From: Lepus europaeus
Lineage: Eukaryota; Chordata; Mammalia; Lagomorpha; Leporidae
Length of the DNA stretch: 64,000 bases
Direction: 5' to 3'
NCBI RefSeq assembly: GCF_033115175.1
Contig: NC_084838.1
Location: forward strand, 39,411,468-39,475,467
Part shown: piece by piece, positions 37,701 to 52,300 of the stretch
Position numbering within the stretch: position 1 is the stretch's first letter
Layout of the letters: each line of letters begins with the position of its first letter
Notes under the pieces: model-generated
Told to the model about the DNA's origin: nothing
Databases searched by the model: none
Seen by the model: only the letters and a program-made list of their open reading frames with translations
Program-made: the position numbers and the translations under genes

Positions 37701-40343
37701 GCCTGCTGCCTCCACCTTGTAAGAGGTCGAGCAGAGAAGCAAGTACTCTCTGCAGACACTTTTACAGACCCCACCACACTCTTGCTCTACTCTGCATGGC
37801 TGTTCTCTGTGCCTGCTCATCCTAGGGCTCCCTTCCTCTCCTCCCATGTTTCGTGGCTCCCGTAACTGCTTCTTTCTTGTTTTGCTTGAATATACATTCT
37901 AGAAGCTTCCTAAGAAAGGATATAAGAATAACCTTTTTGTCTTTGCACATATGGATATTTCTTTACACTCATATTTCATCAACAGCTTCACTGGATTTAG
38001 GCTCCAAATCATTTTCTGGCAGATTTTTGAAGGTAACGATATGGATCATCTGCTGTTGTTGAAAAGGAAAAATGCTATTCTTGATTCCTGATCCTGCACC
38101 TGAATTTTGCTCTCTGAGAAGGATTTTAGGATCTTCTTTTTAAACAATTATTTTTTGTTTATCTGAGAGGGAGGGAGAGGGAGGAGGAGAGGGAGAGGAG
38201 GAGAGAGAGAGAGAGACAGAGAAAGAGAGATTAACATCTGATTTGCTAGTTCATTTGCCAAATGCCTAGGGCTGGGCCAGGGCTGGAGCCAGGAGCCAGA
38301 AACTCAATCCAGGTCTCCCCCGTGGGTGGCAAGGACCCCAACCCTTGAGCCATCACCACAGTCTCTCAGGTTTGTACTGGCAGGAGGCCAGGAGGCCGAA
38401 GTCAGGAGCTGGAACTGGGAATCAACCCCCGGCATTCTGATACAGGACAGAGGCATCTTGACTGCTAGGCTGACCACCACTTCCGGGATCTTCTTTTTAA
38501 CTATAATTTCTTCGCATGTGGTTTATCTTAATGTGAAACAGGACTTGTCATGCGTTACTTTTGTCTCTCCAGGGAGATAGCAAGTACAGCATAAAGAGTT
38601 TTGAGGCTGAAAAGTTGTGCCTTCGTGGGTAAGTGCGATGACTGAATACAATGATGCAGGGAAAGCGCCTGGCATGTGTTGACACTGACAATGCCCTTCC
38701 CCCCAAACCCCAAGTGGGCACACACACGTGAGGGCAGGGGCCAGAGCTTACACGTCCTTACAATCCTCAATAAATAAGCCTTGATGGCCTGAAGAGTCAT
38801 AGACCTATTTTACCATCAATTTTCTGTGAGACTCTATACTCATTGTTACTGTGTCTCAATTAACTCGATTGTCAAAGAGTAAATGATGGAGTAAATAAAG
38901 AGGAAAATGGAGAAAATGCTTCTTGATTTGGATGTGGCGAGGCTGCAGTCGATGTGAAAATATTCTAAAAAGTGAAAACCCCTCTGCAGATGCCCGCTCT
39001 TGTCACTGCTCTTCAGACAGATACACAGACAGCTGAGCCTCGCTCGGCAGGTGGGAGGCCTCATGTCTGAAGATAAGCCTAGGCCCGATGACCCAGCTTA
39101 CTGCTCAATGATCCAAGCTCCCAATCTTGCCAAAAAGCATATTTGCCCGTGTCGCCTTCCTGAACAGTTGACTGTGCCTGCCCTCCCCATTAAGAAACCA
39201 GGAAAAGGAACTTGTTTAACTGCTGAAAGCTACACACTCGGTAGTACAAAGAGAGAGACAGTGGGTACTCAAGCTCAATGGTCTCCAAGCTCAATGAGCT
39301 CTCCTAATTTTCTAACATGGTATTTATTAAATCCAAAAGATTTTGAAAACCAACTGTGGTGTTTCCCATGATTAAGGAGAAAAAGTAAATTATCCTTCAT
39401 ATATTAACACATACTCATATGTTAATTAATATAAGAGAATGCATCTTTGAATTTTCAGAGTCCAAGCAATGGGATAAAAATAAAAATGAGAGATCATGCA
39501 TCACAGGAGCTGCTCGGTTATGCAAAGAAGTAGTGAAGAAACTAATCTCTATACCTAACAGGAATAAAGGCAACCTCTATCAGAATGTGTGGAAATAAGT
39601 TCATTTATTAGTCTTTAACGTAAATTTCTATTACCAGTGCTGATTATTCTATAAAATAGTGTTTTTCAAATTTTTCTCCTAGCAGAACACTCTGTCTTTC
39701 CAACTGAAATTTTATGAAACAGGCCAACATAAAGCTGTTCTTTTTTTTTTAAAGATTTATTTATTTATTTGAAAGGCAGAGCCACAGAGAGGCAGAGAGA
39801 GAGAGGGAGGGAGAGAAGTCTTCCAACTGCTGGTCCACTCCCTAAATGGCTGCAACAGCCGGAGCTGAGCCTATCCGAAGCCAGAAGCCAGAAGTTTCCT
39901 CTGGGTCTCCCATGTGGGTGCAGGGGGCCAATAATTTGGGCCATCTTCTGCTTTTCCCAGGTCACAGTAGAGAGCTGGATCAGAAGTGGAGCAGCTGGGA
40001 CTCAAACTGGCACCCAGCGTGCCCACATGGGATGCCGGCACTGCAGGCAGCAGTCCCACCTGCTACACCACAGTGCTGGCCTCAGTTGCTCTTTTTGAAG
40101 CAGGAACTTCAGGATAAAAAGCCCAGAACAGGGGCCAGGTGCTGTGGCATAGTGGGTAAAGCCACCGCCTGCAGTGCCGGCATCCCATATGGGCATCGGT
40201 TTGAGTCCTTGCTGTTCCACTTCTGATCCGGTTCTTAATTTCTCAAGTAGGGTCCTTGATCCATTCCAGTACCACCAATCAAAGCATAATATGCTTTTTA
40301 AATTAAAACAAATTCATTTTTTTTGAAAGGGGGGGACGAGAGA

Positions 40344-40383
<40 letters not shown>

Positions 40384-43300
40384 GAGAGACTTCTATCTGC
40401 TGATTTATTCTCCAAATTCCTGCAACAGCCCAGGGCCAGGCCAAAGTCAGGAACCTGGAACCCAATCCAGGGCTCCATGTCGGTGGCAGGGACCCAGAGA
40501 GTTGAGCCATCACTGGCTGTCTCCCAGGTACACATTAGAAGGAAGCTAGACCTGAAGTAGGAGATCCAGGACCTGACTGAGTCACCCCAAGTTACTCTGC
40601 TGTCAGATGTGGGCTTCCAAAGCAGCATCTTAACCACCCTACCAAACTCCTACCCATCATTTTTTTAAACAGCGGTTTCTTTATTTAATATTTTTCATTA
40701 ATTCGAGGGGTGGGAGAGACAGACAGACAGACAAAGCTCCCATCTGCTGGTTTATTCTCCAAATGCCCACAGTGGCCAGGATGGCCTAAGGCCAAAATCT
40801 GGAGCCAGGAACTCAATCTAGGTTTCCCTTGTGGGTGGCAGGAACCCAATTACTTGATTCGTCACCGCTGCCTCCCAGTCTGCCATACCAGCAAGCTGGA
40901 GTCAGGAGCCAGAGCCAAGTATTGAACTTCACTCTGAACTGACCCCTCCAACTGCCCATCCTCCATCACGCAGATACAATCTGGACTGCCTTGGAAACCA
41001 GCTCTGTTCTTTTCTGCCTCAGACCCTGGACTATGCAAACCTTTCAAACAACTGAATTCAGAGTTGCAGATGCCAGCTATTCCTGTGGGAGGGAGGGAAA
41101 AATGTGTATTTGTTAAGAAACCGAAAAGATAAACTTCGCTTACCCAGAGCACAAGGATATTCATGAGCCGGTCTACGTGTGTCTGCTTAAAGGTGTACTT
41201 TCCACTGTTCTGCATTAATTTGGTGTCAGGCCCTAAGTAAAAGAGGCAGACATTAGGGCTTAGGGTCCTGCATCCACTCAGAGCCCTGACATCGGGCTGA
41301 CATGTACCTTTACGATCGCCTGATCTAACCTCTTGTCCGATTTCAGAAGCCAAAGCCCTGGAGAAAGGCTCAGAGCTGGTGCCAGTGACCGATGAGGGCA
41401 GACGGCCAGGAAGGAGGGTCCCAGCTCCCATAAGTTGCGTGTGTGCTGTCCCTTGCTTCGCAGCGCCCGGGGCAGTCTGGACTTTCAGAGGCGAGTTAAG
41501 GCAGAAGGGGGCTCACAGCCACTCCCTCATGGGGAGTTTTCTAATAAAGAGATCTCTGCCTTCTTTGGAGGACCCCTCTGCCAGGCCCGGCCCTGTTAAC
41601 GTTTCTAACTGGGAAAGGAAGGAGGGAAAAAGGCAATGATTGCTTCTGAGGTGGAGGCTGCGGAGCCGAGTGTCCCCTGAAGCTGAGGCACAGAGACTCT
41701 GTGTTTCCTTACGACAGGGAGGACAGCAAGCAGAAGCAAGAAGCTTTAAATCTCATCTCACTGGGAGGAGAGCCGGAAATCAGTGACCAAGACACCACTG
41801 GAGAGAAAGCACAGGAGGCTTAGAAGAAGCTGCAGGTCGTGATTCCTCTGGCCTTTCACCATGTGACCGTTACTCTTACGTGTGCTCTACCAAAGGGATT
41901 TCATCAACGCCTCCACCCGGGGGCTGGAGCTGCCTGCCCTGGGAGCAAACGCTGGGAAGACACACTGCGTGCCATGCCACTCTTCCCTCTGAAGCACTCC
42001 TCGGAGGGCTGAAGTCATGAGAAGTCTGGCTGAGAGCCTGGGGCTACAGCGACCTTCCAGGCATCCTTAGGAAGGCTGACGCTAGCCCTAGTTTCAAGAA
42101 GAAGGTGGGGATCACAGTAGAATGTGGGCAGCAGGCAGCAGGTACAGCAGCTCAGCTCTGCACTCAGTTCGTCAGGACGCTCCTCGCTCAGAGCCGTCCA
42201 GAGGTCCTCACTACCAAGGAACCAACCGAGAGGCAGAGAGAGATGCCTTCACTAATCTGTGTTGGTTGGCAGCCTTACTGCTAGTGCTATAGGAAAAGAC
42301 TTTGGCTGGAAAGTGAGCTTTTGAAGAGTGGCAGCTGTGTGGGAGAAGCTGCTGAAGTACAGCAAAATGAAGCCAGTACGTCTCCTTTAAATCTTCCGAG
42401 TTTGGGAACAAGGCAGCAGAGAAGTCGCCTCTCCAGATCAAGAGCAATGACAGGTCCCAGCTTGGACGCTCAAGCTTCTCCCGAGGGCTTGGGCCCTGTT
42501 ATTTGCCACAGAATAAAGAGTCTTGGCATCTCCTGTTCAGGAGCAGGTTGGCTAGAGAGGGAGCTCTGGGAATCTGAGTTGTGGCAAATCTTTCTCCATG
42601 CTTCCTCCCATGCTGGTGGCTGACTGCCCGTTGTCACCCAGGGGCTAGGGTAGCACAGAGGCTTCCTCCTTATTCCTGAAACACCTCCTAATCCAATCTC
42701 TTGATGGATTATCGTTCTAAATGACCTCTCAAGGAAAGCCACTGCTAATGACCCATTTGTGCCTTTTCTTTAGCATGAATTCTCCACATAATATTTTATA
42801 TTCTCCATAATGGGCACTGGGCCTAGTCTTTCTTCATGGGAGTATTCCACCTGTATATATCTTTTTTCACATGATAGTCCTTTCTTTCTTTCTTTCTTTT
42901 TTGAAATGCAGAGTGACAGAGAGAGGGGAGACACAGAGAGAACTTCCATCTGTTTCACTTCCCAAATGGCCATAATGGCCAGAGCTGGGTCAGGTCAAAG
43001 CCAGGACCTGGAACTCCTTCTAGGTCTCCCACTTGGGTTGCAGGGTCCCAAGCATTTAAGCCATCTTCCCAGGCATATGAGTAGGGAGCTGAGTTGGAAG
43101 TGGAGCGGATAGGAATTGAACTGGTGCTCATATAGGACGCAGTATCATAGTCGATGGGTTAACCCACTGCACCGTAATGCCGGCCACTCACATGCTAATT
43201 CTATTGTGCCCTCTCTATGTGCATACCGTCTCCTGTTTCCAGGTTCATGGAAGCTCTCAGGAATGTCCTATGGTCTTGGAACACAAAACTTTCCTCTAAC

Positions 43301-46300
43301 AAAGGCAGAACTAACATGTTAAAGATCATTACTTGGAAAAAAGATTTCTTTTTCTAAGAAATAACTTTTTTTCCTTAAATCTCCCATCTGTCTCTCTCTC
43401 TCGTCTCAAAGCAATGGTGTTCTGATATTTTTCTGAGTACCATCTCCACATGCTAAAAATGAAGTGCCCACAACTTGGCTACGAATGGAATCCAGCAGGG
43501 TAGGCTAGGGCTCCAGGGAAACACACCTGTATAAATCACCAAGCCATAGCACCAATCTGTATTCCTAATGACACAGCCTCGGAGCAGTAGCTTGTCATGG
43601 TCCAGGAAGTAGTCCTTCCCCTTATAGGTCAGTACTCCTGTGAATCTGTGCAGCTTGTTATTGGGAGGCTCGCACCTCACTTCTCCTGCAGAAAAATGAA
43701 GAACAATCTTGGCTCTGGGGTCTTAGGCTTTTCCTTAGAGGATGGAAGGAGGCTTAACAGTAAAAATAGAAGAAAATCTCCCAGAACACATGCACAGTAT
43801 TTCCCTATCATCTCTCAGCTTCTGTCCATTTCTCAGCAGCTCCCCAAGAAAAGGCAAACAAAGGTTTGTGGCCATCAAAGGAGAACAATTCTGTATGTGC
43901 CATGGGTCACCCAGGAGAGAGAAAAACCCCCCTGAGAACTCACTACCATCGGCACGGCCAGATCAGGTAGCTCTGCGTCTGAAGAAACTCAAAACCACTC
44001 AAAACAAACTTCTCTCTCTTTAAAAATGGGAAATAATCTGACTTTTTCCCGACTAGTAAAGTAAGTTTACCCCTTGTAAATATTTATGCAATACTAAAGG
44101 AATAAAGGAGAGAGTAAAACTCACCCGTTGTCTAGAGCAAAATGCTTTTAACCTTTTTGAAGTACATCCTTCTAAATTTTTTTTACATGCACTCATAAGC
44201 ATATGTTTGTTTCCCAAACTAGGTTTATATTACATATAATAATTTGTATTTTTCTCTTATTAATATGTTATGAATTCTTTCCATTCCAGTAAACATCAAC
44301 TTGCAGATTGTTTATAAGTTGATAGAATTCACAGTACGGATGTACCATACTTTATTTAACCAGTCTTCTATTGAGGAAAATTTGGATAGGCAAACCTATT
44401 TCCTAACTCACCATCAAAGGCAGACAGCAAGTCCAGGTTATCTTTCATGTCACTGGTGCATGTGATGGCCTGCTTCACTTTCAGGTTGGTTTCCCTAAAG
44501 TAAAGGACACAGGGTCACCAGAACAGGACACATACACAATAGCAGCACAGGTCCAGGGTCTCCGTCTCCTTCATGCAGCTTTAGCAAACAGATGCTGCTG
44601 GTAGAGCTTGGGCGATAGCACTGGGCCATGAGTCGCTCCCACTGGTCCCTTCTCTCACAGCACTGAGTGAGGTGGGATGTCTCTGCAAGGAAGCTGAGCA
44701 TTGGGCTCCTTGCTCTCCCCTGTCTCCCTCCTCACCCCTTGCAACACATCACCAGTACTTTATCAGCTGTGAGACCTACCTGGTCAGATGCTCTGGAGAC
44801 GCTGAAGAGACATCTCAAGACAACCTGGGGGCGGTACCTGCTCCTTTCGAGAATGAGGAGCAGGCCGTGGTGAGAATCTGCGTGTGCCTTCATGGTGACA
44901 TATTCCTCATCTCATAAATACTCACATGGCCCCAAAGGGATCCCAGTTAGTCATGGAAGTCACACTTCCAAAAGCTTGTGGGCACCAGGAGGAACGGTTG
45001 TGAGAATGCAGACCCACACTAAACTCCACAGGACAAGCTCCCTGAAAATTTGGCTTCTGTCCTCCTAAGACCAGGAATGTAACACTTTATCTACCAGTAA
45101 AGAATTACTTCCATATTCAAATTATTCCCTGGGAACTTTAGAACTTTATTCTGAAATTTTGCAGTTGTGTTCACTTTCGTGCTACTCAGCATTGTGGAAG
45201 GGTCATTCCTTGGCGTCTGGGTGGGGTGGGAGGTGGGGCTGGTTCAGGACCTCCTTGCAGATACCAAAATGAGCAGATACTCAACTCCCTTATAAATAGA
45301 ATCGTGTGGTATTCGCATACAACCAACACAATCCTCCCCTATAATTTAAATCATCTTTATATTACTCATACACTTAATGCTATGTAAATAGTTATAATGT
45401 TCTATTGTTCATGATAAGTTATATAGAACAAATTATATTGCTTATAGAATAATGACAAAGAAAAGACATCTGTGTGTGTTCAGTACACATGTCATTTTTT
45501 TCCAAATACTTCCGATGGGCAGTTGGTTGAGTCCCTGGGTATGGAACCTGCAGACAGGCAGGGCTGACTGGAGAGCCAGGGCATCTGGGTGAATGAATAT
45601 GGAGTTTATTTGCCCAGATCCTGTGCCTCGGTATTGCCATTGAGAGCTCAACATTAGGCTTGAGGGTCCTAAGGATTTGCCTTCCAGTCTTCCCTTCAGT
45701 ATTTCTAGGCCCTTTGGCCTGCTAATTATATTCTACACTTAAGGGTCCTGTTCATTCTCTGTATCACGTTGAGAGACCATTTAAATTGCTCAAATTGTCT
45801 TAACGGTGTATCAAGAGGGAACACTTACCCATCCAGGTCTGCTGTTTCTACGTACGCCAGGCCGTATGGCTCACTGCTAGAGAGTAACAGCATATCTGCC
45901 TGTGGTCAGAAAAGTCAGAGAAGCTAAGGAAAGCAGGAAGGCGGGCTCTTAACGTTACATCGTGAGAAAGGCAGCCCCTCAGGAACAAAGTCCACCCGAA
46001 GAACGCTCCAGACACTTGGTTTACTCTTTGTCGGTCTGGAATCCATCACTGCAATCACACCCCCTTCCAAAACCACTCCCACTTAGCTGTAGCCATGGTA
46101 AGAGATGGACGAGAGCAAGCTTCTTACCGCAGGGGCCGCTGGTCTCGGTTGCAAGGTGAGGCCGACAAAGGTCACCCAAAGCAGCAGCAGCAGAAGCACT
46201 GTCAGAGTCCTTGGTTCCCACCCAAGCCACAAGGAAAAGCCACAGCCAAGAGTACTCACCGTAACAGGCTGATCATTTTCTAGTTTGATTATATCTCCCA

Positions 46301-49300
46301 CTTGGACATTCATCCATTTGTCTTCCTCCATCCTGTAAGAAAATAAATGATTTTTGAATGTCCATTCTAAGAATTTCCCCAAGCCAAGAAACAAAGCAAA
46401 CAAAAAGAATGAAGAGCAGGCTCTTAGGATGGCCACCCTGGCTTGTGACACATCCTTGCCGCGATCTGGAAAAGGGCCTGTTCCTCTCGACTTTAGTCTG
46501 TAAGAGCTTTCTAGAACCCTGTAAAAGTTTATGCCGACATACACAAACATAACTGTTTTTAGTTAAGATGTAAAGAAATGTCTAAAAGGAAAAAAACAAA
46601 TTCTCCTTTGTCCTCAGCCTTTAATTTTGCTCCCCCAAGTAGCCATTGTTAGTAATCTTTTTTTTTTTTTTTTTTGTATTTCTCTCTAGGAAAAAAAAAC
46701 CAATCCATCTAATCACAAACAACATATACATTTAAAAGTTACACACAGGTAACACGACTCTCTGCCCTTTGCATTATTCATTTAATAACATATCTTAGAG
46801 AACACTTACAGATGTGGCTCATTCTTTGAAATGTACTTACCTGGCTGTGACAACTTGATTTACCTATGTTATTGGGTTTCCTTTGACCGCTTCAAATTCC
46901 CACTTCTCATGAAGGCAGCCTGGCAGTATGAGCAGATTCCGCAATAAAACTGGCCCACTCCTGTTTTGCACCTCAATTTCTCCAACTGTATAGAGCTCGT
47001 GAATCCTTCTTTCTTGACAAGCTACTAAGGACGATGTATATGTTGCCACAAGCATTTGGAAACACAGCTACTCCCTTGCAACAACTGCATTTTGCCCAGC
47101 ACCCCCCAAGCTGGGAAGCTAAGGCAGCTCTAGAGACCTCTGCACATTCTGACTGAGTGCAGCCTTGTTATCTGTAGGGCACCACATACGCCATCACCCA
47201 GCCAGAAACACAAAGGCCTAGGGATCCCCCAGAACATCTTTCCTGGGGTTGCTTTGAGAAGGGCCAGGTTGATTTAAAAATCATTTTAGAGTGGGCAGTT
47301 GGTGTAGTTAGGGGCCTTTGGGATGCCTGCATCCCACATCTCAGTGCCTGGGTTCAAGTCTTGGCTGCACTTTGGATTCCAGCTTCTTGCTGTTGTGCAC
47401 CCTGAGAGACAGTGAGTGATGGCTCAAGTGGTTGGGTCCCTGCCACCCATGTGGGAACCCAGATTGAGTTTCTGACTCCTGGCTTTGGCTGGCCTGGTCC
47501 TGGCTGTTGTGGGCACTGGGGGGTGAGCCAGCAGATGGAAGATCTCCCATCATCTGTCTGTCTCTATCTCTGTGTCTTTCAAAAACATTAAAATATTTTA
47601 ATTTAAATCCTTTTATATAAATTCATGTTTTGTTTTAGAGAATTTTCTGATAATATTGAAAAGTAGCGGCTACAAGTCTTGGAGAAAGACATCTGAGTAT
47701 TTGATTTTGTGTTGACTCCACATTCACCTTTGTGAGCTCTCTGGCATTCTACCTGCTTTGGTTTTACCAGTAAAACACAAAGAGAAAGAAGAATTGACCA
47801 TTCTGGATTCTCCTGGAGCTTTAAAAACTTATATTTTACTACATAAGGAGCTGGCAAACTATTACTAATTGGTTCCTGGACATGATAAAAAACCCTGTGT
47901 CCTGGTTTGGGAGAGGGTTAGCTACTCTCCACTGATTTAAAATGTTCAGTTCTATTGTGCCATTATTATGTTTTTAGCTTCCGGGCATTGCACCCTACAT
48001 CATGGTTTAGAAAATATGATCAGAAGCTAGAGAAGGCAGAGCTTTGGCATCAGGGGAGCCCGTTCACATTCTGTTCTCTGTTCTATGTGAATGGTACTTT
48101 CTGGTATTCTGGAACCTATTGATACTTGTCTTACAACGAATACTTAGAAACACAAGATAAAGTAGAGTCCACATGCTTTCCTAAACAAGACTGTAGCTGA
48201 CCTCAAGTAAGGAGCCAGGGAAAAGAGGGCCCTGGAGTCCAGAACACCAAGCATATTCTGAAGCTGTTCTTGCCCTGGGTTGGGGGAGGAGGTGGCACTT
48301 TCAACCATCACCTAACTCAGGCTTCAATTTCTCTCAGCACAGGAACAAGAGATGAAGACTGACCATCTTGAGAGGCAGTGGGCTTGGACCTATCAGCCCC
48401 TCACACAGCCAGAACATTTGAAGGGCATTAGAGAAAAAGAGATCTTAAGAAAAACAAAAAACAAACAAACGCACTGGCAAGAAAGTTCGTCTATCTCAGG
48501 GGCTAGTAAATGGAAATCGCACCTGAGAATCTGCAACCCCATGTGTATGGGGTTTGAATTTATACTTTCTCCAGATTAGGTCTCAGCAAGTGATACCCTG
48601 GAATCACCCATCAAGCAAACACATGAAACTCATCTAGAGGCATACAAACTCAGTGCAGGCCACCTAGAATTCCCATAAAGAAAGCGCCTCTAAAACTATG
48701 CTTGCCAACCAAATTGTCAATAAATGAAAAATGACAAAAACTACAATTTTCAAAGCAGGCAAATCTTTCCAATAGTGACTTTGCTCAGACCTGTGTATTC
48801 AAGAAAAACAAAGCTGATCACAGCCTCTTTCCACAGAGAGCCTCACGGCTGAGTATTAAACCAATCAGACTCCGAGAGGATTACGCAGTCTCAATAGGGT
48901 CTTGCATTGTTAACTTCCATTCTAAAATTACTCTATGACACAATCTTTCCCAACAGTGTTATAACATCCAAGTGCCTGGATTGTGGCGTTGTGGCCCGGT
49001 TGGGTTAAGCTGCCACTTGAGATGCCTGTATCCCATATGGAGTGACTGAATCGTATTTACTCTGTTTCTGATCCAGCTCCCTGCTAATGGCCTGGGAAGC
49101 ACAGATGATGACTTAATATTTGAGTTCCTGCTGTCTGAATGGAGTTCCTGGCTCCTGGCTCAGCTCTGGTTGTTGTTGCCATTTGGGGAAGTGAACCAGC
49201 AGATGAAAGATATGTCATTATCTCAAATAAATAAATATTTTTTTGAAAAAAAGAACCCAAGAGAGCTCAAGCTACTTGGGAGTAGTTCATTTGACATTCA

Positions 49301-52300
49301 TTTGGTCAACTCCTCCCAAGCAAGGCTGGTTTCCAACACACTCAGTTTTGTCCTTTCTCTTTTTTCCTGTTTGCATTTTCTGTCTTTTAGAAATTTTCTT
49401 CTTCTTCTTTTTAAAGATTTATTTATTTATTTGAAAGAGTTAGAGAGAGAGGAAGAGACAGAGAGAGACATCTATCCACTGGTTCACTCCCTAAATGGCT
49501 GCAGTGGCCAGGACTGCACCAGAATTAAAATAATTTACTGTTCCTCCTAGGACTGTCTTCATATTCTGCCCAACACAGGATGCATTCCTGCCAACACTAT
49601 GCATAGTTATGACCAAATACCATAGCAATGGTGTCAACACCAACAGTCTCTGGATTGTTAGTAGGAAAGAGGATCTGACCACAGGCTGGTAGAATGGCCA
49701 ATAAGTCGTGTCAGAGTCCAATAATGTCCTAAAGACTGAGGTCTCCATCCTTTCATGCTGACCAGAACACTAACAATGATTATTTGCATAATAATGTCAT
49801 ATTATCATGTATTAATTGCTTTCATATATATGATTTGATTGTTATTTTTGTTTTTAAATGCCTTTTTGAAAAAGATTTATTTATTTATTTGAAAGGCAGA
49901 GTTACAGAGAAGCAGAGGCAGAGAGAGAGAGAGAAAGAGAAAGAGAGAGAGAGAGGTCTTCTATCCACTGGTTCATTCTTCAAATGGCCACAATGGCTGG
50001 AGCTGAGCCCATTGGAAGCCAGAAGCTTGAAGCTTCTTCTTGGTCTCCCATGTAGGCACAGGGGGCCAAGGACTTGGGCCATCTTCCACTGCTTTCCCAG
50101 GCCGAGAGCTGGATCAGAAGTGGAGCAGCTGAGACTTGAACCGGCACCCATATGGGATGCCAACAGCAACAATGGGATGCTGGCACTGCAGGCATTGGCT
50201 TGACCTGTTATGCCACAGCACTGGCCCCTTCATTGTTATTTTCATAGGCATCCTCTAAAGTAGAGAATATTATTTTCCTTTTTAAAAAAGAGAAAGGAGG
50301 GGGTGGCCATATTTTAAATTTATGTTATAGTCAAAGGCTTAATGAACCACTAAAAAAAGAATTCAACAAGTAACAAGCCCATAGTTCAGCAGGAATGTAG
50401 GCAAGAGCTATAAGCCATAATCAAATGAAAAGATGGAGGGCTGGTGCTGTGGCATGGTAGGTTAAGCCTTTGCCTACGGTGTTAGCATCCCATATGAGTG
50501 CTGGTTCATGTCCCAGCTGCTCTTCTTCTGATCCAACTCCCTGCTAATGGCCTGGGAAAGCAGCAGCAGATGGGCTAAGTGCTTGGGCCCCTGCACTCAT
50601 GTGGGAGACCCAGAAGAAGCTCCTGGCACCTGGTTTCTGATAGGCCCACCTCTGGCTGTTGCAGGGCCATTTAGGGAGTGAACCAGCAGATGCAAGACCT
50701 CTCTCTCTGTAACCCTGCCTCTCAAATAAATAAATAGAGAGAGAGAGAGAGGGAGGGGGAGAGAGAAAGAGATTGAGAGAGAGGAGACCCTGAGACTTCT
50801 GAGACAATGTGGTAAGTCCAGGGCACGTTGGTAACATCTGGAAACAAATTCTTCCCTCATCCAATCTGAGATTCTTTTCACTGTCCTGAACTACCTTTCC
50901 AAAGCACCGAGCACATTAAGCCTTAGCAAGGCCAGCATTCCCCAGGCCTGGTCCTGCCTACACTGGCAACCACAGAGGAGCTTACCTGCCTTTCACCAGC
51001 CTTAGGACAGAGCGGTTGTTGACTTGATTATCACTTTGGTGCCTTTTCTAAAATCATGCAAGAAAATGTTTAGGAAAGAAACATATAGCAAACTGCATTA
51101 GAAAGCTAATGTTGAAATTAGAAGGTTAAAACTGAAATATTACAGTGTAGTTCCCCTTCTCTGCCACCCTGAAGTCTTTCCACCCCTAAAATCAGTCTGG
51201 GGCTGACGGTCTCCAGGACGCTGGGGAGCGAAAAAGAACCAGGGAAAAGAAAGAGACCAAATCTGGGTTCTCAACTATCAAAAGCTGAAGCGCAGTAGGA
51301 TGAGAGAACCAAGTCGAGAGCTGCAGAGGACAGAACACAGAGTGAAGGGCAGCATTCAGTTCCTACGTCGGCAGGTGCCAAGAACGCTGAGTACTCTCAC
51401 CCCTACCGCTGGTCGCTGGGCAACTTGCAGGGGGGAAAGAGGCCAGTATTCGAAGACCGAACGGAAAGGGAACAAATGCAGAGTATGTATGTCGCGAGGT
51501 CAGGATTCACATGCATTTCTGTGAGAGATTTTTCTCCCTGGGAAAAGGGCAGATCTGGGAAGGAAGCAGAGAGAACTCTGATTTGTTCCTCTTTAAAAAT
51601 CTGAATATTTACCCTGAAGTGATGAGTTCTAAACCAGTTCTGTTCTCACTGAAGGGGTTGGGGGAGGGCAGGGGGAGATACATATGTGTGGCTACAAACT
51701 GGAGTGAATTCAGATACAGAATAATAAAGTTCCATTTTTGCACATCTAAGTTGTGCATCACAGGTGCTAGGCCTGGGTTTAAAGCGTCACAGAGTTAAGG
51801 ATTTAGAGGAGCACATGCTTTGGTATTTTGGTCTACAAATCTCTCCTGGCAACATCAGTAGGGCTCTCTTAGGGAAAATGCAAAGGTTTCCTGAGTCTCA
51901 CTGGTATTCAGGACGATAAGTTCAGGTATGATCAGGTGTGTTATTCAGGTATAATCCTATGCATGGTACTGGGTCTGCACCTTCAATGTCTATGCTGGCC
52001 TGTTGGAAGAAGCAGAGGGGAAGCCACACAACACTCACCATGAGCCACTTTCTCTTTCCAAGGCCAGGAAAGGTATTGGCCTCTGCTTGTGTTTCTAAAA
52101 TCAGAGGGTTCCTAGCTGTGCATGCATACCTCATAGAACTGAAAGTTGGAAAGAGAAATTGGGACATGCAGAGAGAAGAAAGGATATGCAGAGAGAAGAG
52201 AAGAGGAAGAACAGGAGAAAGAGGGAGCAGGGGACAAAGGAATGAAGGGGAAAGAAACATAAATGGGAGAGAGTGGAACAGAGGAAGAAGGAAGAGAAAG

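Noticed and set aside
40862-41431. 189-codon minus-strand frame covering the exon at 41144
   Set aside because: Only the 89-base part with GT-AG ends and family similarity is exon; the rest is intron read-through.
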